From NCBI GenBank assembly GCA_963693365.1, contig CAVNZM010000004.1, positions 13,950,001-14,014,000 of the forward strand: DNA of 64,000 nucleotides, read 5' to 3'. How positions within the stretch are numbered: the first letter of the stretch is position 1; each line of letters opens with the position of its first letter. The notes below the pieces were generated by a model that saw nothing but the letters and a program-made list of their open reading frames with translations, did no database searches and had not been told where the DNA came from. Positions 58,829 to 64,000 of the stretch are shown here, piece after piece. This DNA is from Amoebidium appalachense. Its lineage: Eukaryota; Ichthyosporea. Both the position numbers and the translations under genes were made by a program.

Positions 58829-61748
58829 AAAAAAAAAAAAAAAAAAACAGGAAAAAAAAAAAACCAAAAAAAAAAAAAAAAAAAAACACGTACACACACA
58901 CCCCACCCCTCCGTGCCTTCATTGTCTTTCCACAGCTAGCCCAATCCGTCCACTATGACCAGTGTGTGCACGTGCTACACGACCCGTTAATCATCGAGTG
59001 CTATTTATAGCATCCTGACACCCTTGAACCATACCACATGGAAAGTACAGCACATACAAAAAACAGATAGTATGCTACGCACGGGCATGATACACGAGCA
59101 CACAAACCCACAAACATACACACACGCACGTCCACATGCATGCACACAGTACTAGCTGCACACACTACCATCTGCACACAGTACCAGCTACACACAGTAC
59201 CACTACCACATCCACACAGTACCACCTGCACACAGTACCACCTGCACATAGTACCACCTGCACACAGTACTACCTGCGCACAGTACCACCTGCACACAGT
59301 ACCACCTGCACACAGTACCACCTGCACACCATACCACCTGCACACAGTACCACCTGCACACAGTACCACTACCACATGCACACAGTACCACTACCACATG
59401 CACACAGTACCACCTGCACACATTACCACCTGCACACAGTACCACCTGCACACAGTGCCACCTGTACACAGTGCCACCTGCACACAGTACCACCTGCACA
59501 CAGTGCCACCTGCACACAGTGCCACCTGCACACAGTACCACCTGCACACAGTGCCACCTGCACACAGTGCCACCTGCACACAGTACCACCTGCACACACA
59601 CCTGCACACAGTGCCACCTGCACACAGTACCACTCGCACACAGTACCACCTGCACAAAGTACCATATTTGCGCACAGTACCTTATGCACCCCGTACCTTA
59701 TTTGCGCACATCAGGTCGTGGGCCATGGCCTGCAGCTCGGCCTTGTCTTGGGCCAGTGTGTCTATTTTTATCCCCAGCGCCTGGTTCTCCCGCTGCAGCT
59801 CCTCCACCGCCTCCCGCAGTTGCTGTATATGGTTAAGTTTCAGCCAACCACACCGTGCTTACCGCCTTTTCTTTCCGTTTGTTTTTTTCCCTTTTCTGGG
59901 AGGGGGGGGGGGGGGGGGCACGTTTGTCAGGCTGAGTAGGTTGTCGAAATGGCGGCTGAATGTTAAAGGTAGCCAGTCGATGGTTTCTTGCACAGCCAGC
60001 ATATGTGCCATAATAATACTCTTGGCTTCCAACCAACCTTAGCACAAGGAGCTACCCATGCAGGACTCAAATCCTTATGCAGACTGAGTGAATGGTGCAA
60101 ATACACAAGTGATGACCGTGCTGATACCCTTGGTAGAATACCTATTGTATTCAATGAACATGGTGTGGTATTGTTGTGGTATTTGCAATCCATGGTTTCG
60201 CAAAGCAACTTCATTCGTTTATCACAAAGTGATACCCACTGCCAACAGTCGTTTATCCCATTCTGACCGTTACCATGTTTGTTCGAGCGTGTATACCAAC
60301 TCTCGGCCTGAACTGCCAACTGAGGTGCAAGGATAAGATGCTGTGTGTATGTGTGTTGCATGGTTCCTAATCGTGTGTGATACACGATAAAGGCACAAAT
60401 CTCAAAAGTGTAAACTTGTACAGGGATGACAGTGGAATGGGGGCAGGCAGTGGGGAAAGCGATGGTCTGGGGGGGAAGGGGGGGGGGGGAGAGGGGGGGG
60501 GGGGAGAGGGAGAGAGGGAGGGAAAGAGGAGGCGGGGGAGGGGGTTAAAAATGTTTTACAGCTTAAGAAGTATGCAATCACGATGGACAAAAGCACTCAA
60601 AGCCTGCAAAGCACACACAGAATATGCACCATAAGTAGCCTATAATCCGGGAGAGGAGGGGGGAGAGAGGGGGGGGGGAGGGGCAAGCAAAGTGAGCAGC
60701 ATGCAGCCACATGCACACTCACCGTCAGCTGCTCCTTCTTCTTCTGGCGGCACAGCTGGGCCGCCTCTCTGTTCTTCTCCCTCCTGCGCTGGTATCTGAG
60801 CTCGGCCACGGGCCCATCATCCACACTGGCCCGCCTGCCCCCCTGGCTGACCATGGAGTCCACAGAGTGACGACGGCACCTTGCTTTGCGCGTGCTACTG
60901 GGGGCATCATCCATGCGCACATCACCGCTATCATCACTGCGTGTGGGCGGTGTGGCTGGCTTCTGGCCTACCCCGGGCTCGTGTTTGACCCCTTCTTCTG
61001 CCTCTCTTTCTGCTGACGCCACTGCGGCCAGGGCCATAAGCGAGTTGAAGCCCTGTCCAGGCCCAGCACTTATGGTGTGGGGGTATGTCTGTGTGTGCTG
61101 GGCCACGGTGTCTGTGGAGTAGCGCCGCTGCATGGCTGTGTCGTCCCCCTCTAGCTGCTGCACCTCCCACGTGCTCCGTGCATACTCGGGGGGTGCAAAG
61201 TAGTGTGTGTGCTCGGCCCCCCATAGCTGCAAGGAGGTATTTTGTGTGTGTGTGTGTGGGGGGAGGGGGGGGAGGGGGGAGGGGGGAGGGGGGGGGGGAG
61301 GGGAGATATATTGTTACACCGGGCACATATCATGTACGTAGAGTGCCTTCCTGAACCACAAGGTTGTCGGTGTTTGTGGATCATGTTGACCCTTCTGCAC
61401 TTTTAATGCATTCGTTCCTCACAGAAGCATGTGCATGTGCTTTGAATCATCATACATGCACACCTGTCGAATCTGCACGTATACATATGCATCACTGCAA
61501 GCAGGCACGAGACGCAGGAGTTCTTAGGGCCCATCTACAAACAAACCCAATCACATAAGCATACGCAGATACACAATACCTCACACAACAGCACGCACCG
61601 GTCTTCTAAGCATTTGCCCCCCCTCCCCCCCCCCGGCGGAACATGCCCCCCCTCCCCCCTCCCCCCCTTCTCTTGTGGGTAGGTGTGCTACCGTCATAGG
61701 CTGGGGGCCACCTGCCACCACTGCGGCCTGTCCGGGCACAGCCATCAT
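55985..61748 (-). CDS. bZIP transcription factor, CREB/ATF-like
   Basis: Seen: five minus-strand exons join in frame: 61748-61692, 61226-60723, 59822-59697, 57426-57341 and 56225-55985, 337 residues. Exon 2 ends with the basic region EKNREAAQLCRQKKKEQLT. The N-x7-R signature and the AAxxCR pattern are as in CREB/ATF proteins. The zipper starts at the exon 2/3 junction and runs QLREAVEELQRENQALG through exons 3 and 4 (ELEGEVGRLRGLMC). The N-terminal part has a phospho-site-like RRHSVDS and RRASVDD, both matching the RRxS kinase A consensus. The C-terminus is Pro/His/Met-rich. Known of the family: binds CRE-type DNA as a dimer. Start: in-frame TAG lies upstream of ATG 61748. Oddity: just before the stop a C(7) run, if one base different, would extend the frame to 55803. 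Confidence 0.85.
56438..56510. repeat. (GT)n microsatellite in the last bZIP intron
   Basis: TG repeat flanked by G runs (56239-56260, 56328-56352, 56394-56412, 56691-56709). Minus-strand AATAAA hexamers at about 56781-56795 in the same intron could end transcripts before the last exon. Confidence 0.85.
59150..59720. repeat. 16-bp minisatellite abutting a 5' splice site
   Basis: About 33 copies of a 16-bp unit, plus-strand consensus CACACAGTACCACCTG, in the bZIP intron directly below the exon 59697-59822. The first, most divergent units repeat the exon end and donor: minus-strand TGTGCGCAAATAAG|GTACG at the exon border and TGTGCGCAAATATGGTAC 32 bases on. Because 16 is not a multiple of three, all frames are open on both strands; these frames are not genes. 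Confidence 0.92.
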
Positions 61749-62675
61749 ATGGAAGGATCCTTCCTAGACCCGCAGGTATCTGCACACGGTGCGTGTCGTT
61801 AGCACCTAGACCACCATGACAAAAGAGTATGCTGAAGGAAGGTTACTTTGCTTGAAACGAAGTCTCAGCAGGATCCAGGGGGCTGGTACCCACCCAAACG
61901 ACGGCAGCATGGAATATGACATTCATGAAACGGTAAAAAGAAAAAAATGAAACTGGTGCCTTTCGCTCGCTTTTCTATCTTGTTCCTCACTTTCTCTCCG
62001 CCTCTTTCGTCCTCAGGTTGACTCGCCTCAAACACATGCTTACTCTCTCTTTCTCTCCACCCCCTCCCCACCACCCCCTTCCGCAACCCCCTCCCCACCC
62101 GCCCTCTGGTCCCCTCAATCCTTACGCATGGTTAACATAGAAACGAAGCCTCTACAACAGTCTGCAGAAGGGAGACAGATGAGATCTACCACTTTGGTGC
62201 TGAAGTGTCGTCCCCTTATTACTCGCCCTGCACACGGGCTCATCGCTCGCTCTAGTAACGGTACAGAGCATCACCCCTACACTAGCCTTATGGCTGTGTA
62301 TAAGATCTTGCATAGAGCGTGTGACCCACACCTACCTAATATTTAAAAATGAACCAGCTCCGCAACGCTTGGTACCAAGTCCCACCAGAGGCAATACTGT
62401 GTGCACTGTTCCCACCACGTTACAACTTGACGCCCTCCTAAAGATGCCTGAATCTCATCTGCCCAATACTTAACCCTACCACCACCATTAGCTGGCCGTC
62501 GAAGCTAACACAAAAAAGGCTGGGTGGCCCAACTCCAAGTTTTCTCTTTCAGTATCATATCAGCTGGTGTTCAAAGCCGGGGTCCCGACTCCCTCCGGTG
62601 ACGACAGACTGGAGCCTCTGAGGTGGCAGCCAATAGGAAGAGGGGTAATGATGCAATGTGACGCATGCAAAAGCA

Positions 62676-62697
62676 GCCGGCTCACGCGTGAGCCGGC
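62676..62697. promoter_or_regulatory. 22-bp perfect palindrome
   Basis: Arms GCCGGCTCACG and its exact complement with no loop. It lies 20 bases past a TGATGCAAT element and about 30 bases before a CATAAAA box. It could be a dimeric transcription-factor site in a plus-strand promoter; that is inference. Confidence 0.4.
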
Positions 62698-63166
62698 CTT
62701 AGGGGGCGGGTATTGCTCGTGTTTTCACATAAAAGCATGGTTTCCCCCCCTGTATCCTAGTGGTTTTTGAAGGTGTTATTGGCTTTCTTCTATTTTTTTC
62801 TCTTTATTTACAGTTCAAAGCTTTCATTGCCTGGGTGTGGGAACCAGCTGTTCCGGCAATGCATTGAGGGTGTGTCATTTTGATTGGATGAGGGTAATGT
62901 CCATAAATGTCTATTTTCGAGTCCACTCACTACTGACTCACTCTCAAGAAAGAAGAGCTACACCTGAATGAGCCATATTGCAACAGGTTTCCTTTGAAAG
63001 CAGAATCATCCATTAAATGGAATTATTTGTGCGATTTGGTGTGGTCTCGGGTACAATGCTGGAATACTGCAGGGGAGCCACTTACAACAGAATTGATTTG
63101 CCCCCGTTTGCCAAGCCTCTGAGCCGTGAGGCGCGCCGTCCCGAAAAACTTGCACATTGAGTGACT

Positions 63167-63234
63167 GTACTGATTGCATTTACGCATATGCGCATAGGGT
63201 GTACTGATTGCATTTACGCATATGCGCATAGGGG
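63167..63234. repeat. 34-bp tandem duplication
   Basis: Copies 63167-63200 and 63201-63234, beginning GTACTGATTGCATTTACG, identical except at the last base. Each contains the palindrome GCATATGC and an ATGCGCAT octamer-like site. Confidence 0.92.
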
Positions 63235-64000
63235 AAAAAAATCCATGCAGGTTTCATTGTATTGGTTACTGAAAGATAAAACATATAGTATTTTAACAAA
63301 CGATTGTAAATTTCAAATTTTGCTCACAGAATTGCACTCGGACGTCGGATCTCTCAGTTTGTTTACTTTTTGCCCCCCTCTGGTCAAGGAGATTCCCCTG
63401 TGAATCATCTCTTGCAATTGCAAGCTGCAGCGGGCCGGCCACGGCACTTGCCAGGTGACTCTCCACCACCTAACGTGCACACTATCCTATGACCCTATAG
63501 GTATTTGGAATGCATAATCTAATAAGCACAACCGTTATCGTGCATGTGCCCACATAAAAATATTCCAGTAATATGTACATATGCAGCTGTTTTTTTTTTT
63601 TCCCGGATACGTGTCGACACAGGAGCCTTCTCATTCTTTCAAAAATGTTCTTTCTGTTGAAAGCAGCACACTATATAGCCAATATACGTATGCTCTGACC
63701 ACTCTGGTCAGAAGGGTATGCAGCCTGCAAGAGAGTCAACACCAAACAGCTTGAAGAGAATCTCGAAACCCTAGGAGCCTCACTGACTATTCATGCCCAT
63801 CCACAGGACTTGAAACGGAGTATGACAGAGGGCCATATTGCCAGTAACATATTCATCAAACATGTCCCCTGCATTTGCGGGGTTCACGAGCATAAATTAA
63901 ATAATGACATTCTTCAGCTGGGAGAGGCAGGCGAGGGCATGGGGTGTATGGGTGCCAGTGAGATGTTGTGATGGTGGTCGGGTGCGTGCGCGCGTGTGGT

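Larger units (their letters stand above)
61749..64000. other. Upstream of the bZIP gene; possible promoter elements, no sure gene
   Basis: Contains CCAAT at about 62629 (CAGCCAATAGG), TGATGCAAT at 62648-62656, a 22-bp perfect palindrome at 62676-62697 and a CATAAAA box near 62727. A 34-bp tandem repeat lies at 63167-63234. An uninterrupted frame at 63699-63971 (+) reads EGYAACKRVNTKQLEEN.. without a recognisable domain or start codon. Its status is undecided. Confidence 0.4.

Noticed and set aside
59136-60042. 270-300 residue frames rich in HTVPPAHSTTC repeats
   Set aside because: The 16-bp minisatellite is open in all frames on both strands; it is intronic to the bZIP gene.

Overview
The window is eukaryotic nuclear DNA. 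Every multi-exon gene is split by spliceosomal introns with GT..AG borders. The proteins fit an animal or a close unicellular relative (Holozoa): a supervillin-type gelsolin/headpiece protein, an SH3BP5-family coiled-coil protein, a forkhead factor, a CREB/ATF-like bZIP factor and a membrane protein with EGF-like and SH3 domains. This placement rests on protein content alone; I cannot name the species. No prokaryotic operon, CRISPR array, rRNA or convincing tRNA was found. Non-coding DNA is unusually rich in microsatellites (CA/TG, GA/CT), minisatellites and very long poly(G)/poly(C) runs. Most long open frames made of Cys-Val, His-Thr, Pro, Gly, Ser-Leu or Arg-Glu repeats are translations of these and are not genes.

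Layout: (1) 69-4991 (+), the C-terminal half of a multicopper oxidase, cut by the window start. (2) 6088-8270 (-), a decayed non-LTR retrotransposon with a reverse transcriptase. (3) 9077-22089 (+), a 23-exon supervillin/villin-like gene that I could follow in frame from ATG to stop. (4) 24995-26155 (-), the last exon of an EGF-like/transmembrane/SH3 protein, with a possible 5' exon at 28004-28114. (5) 28.5-36.6 kb, a gene-poor stretch full of simple repeats and a large foldback. (6) 36948-43510 (-), an SH3BP5-like gene in at least 11 exons. (7) 46490-47488 (-), an intronless forkhead gene with a TATA box. (8) 49871-51235 (-), a 5'-truncated copy of a second, related retrotransposon with a poly(A) tail. 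(9) 53549-54105, an AT-rich array of short palindromes. (10) 55985-61748 (-), a five-exon bZIP gene whose reading frame may continue to 55803 past a homopolymer slip.

The genes do not form one pathway. The supervillin-like, SH3BP5-like and SH3 membrane proteins all point to cortical actin, membrane traffic and signalling; the forkhead and bZIP proteins are nuclear regulators. The strongest unexplained structure is in the non-coding DNA. Two unrelated genes carry tandem repeats seeded by an exon end plus its 5' splice site. There are three long foldback elements and the palindrome array. Poly(C)-poly(A) block junctions recur with one constant polarity.
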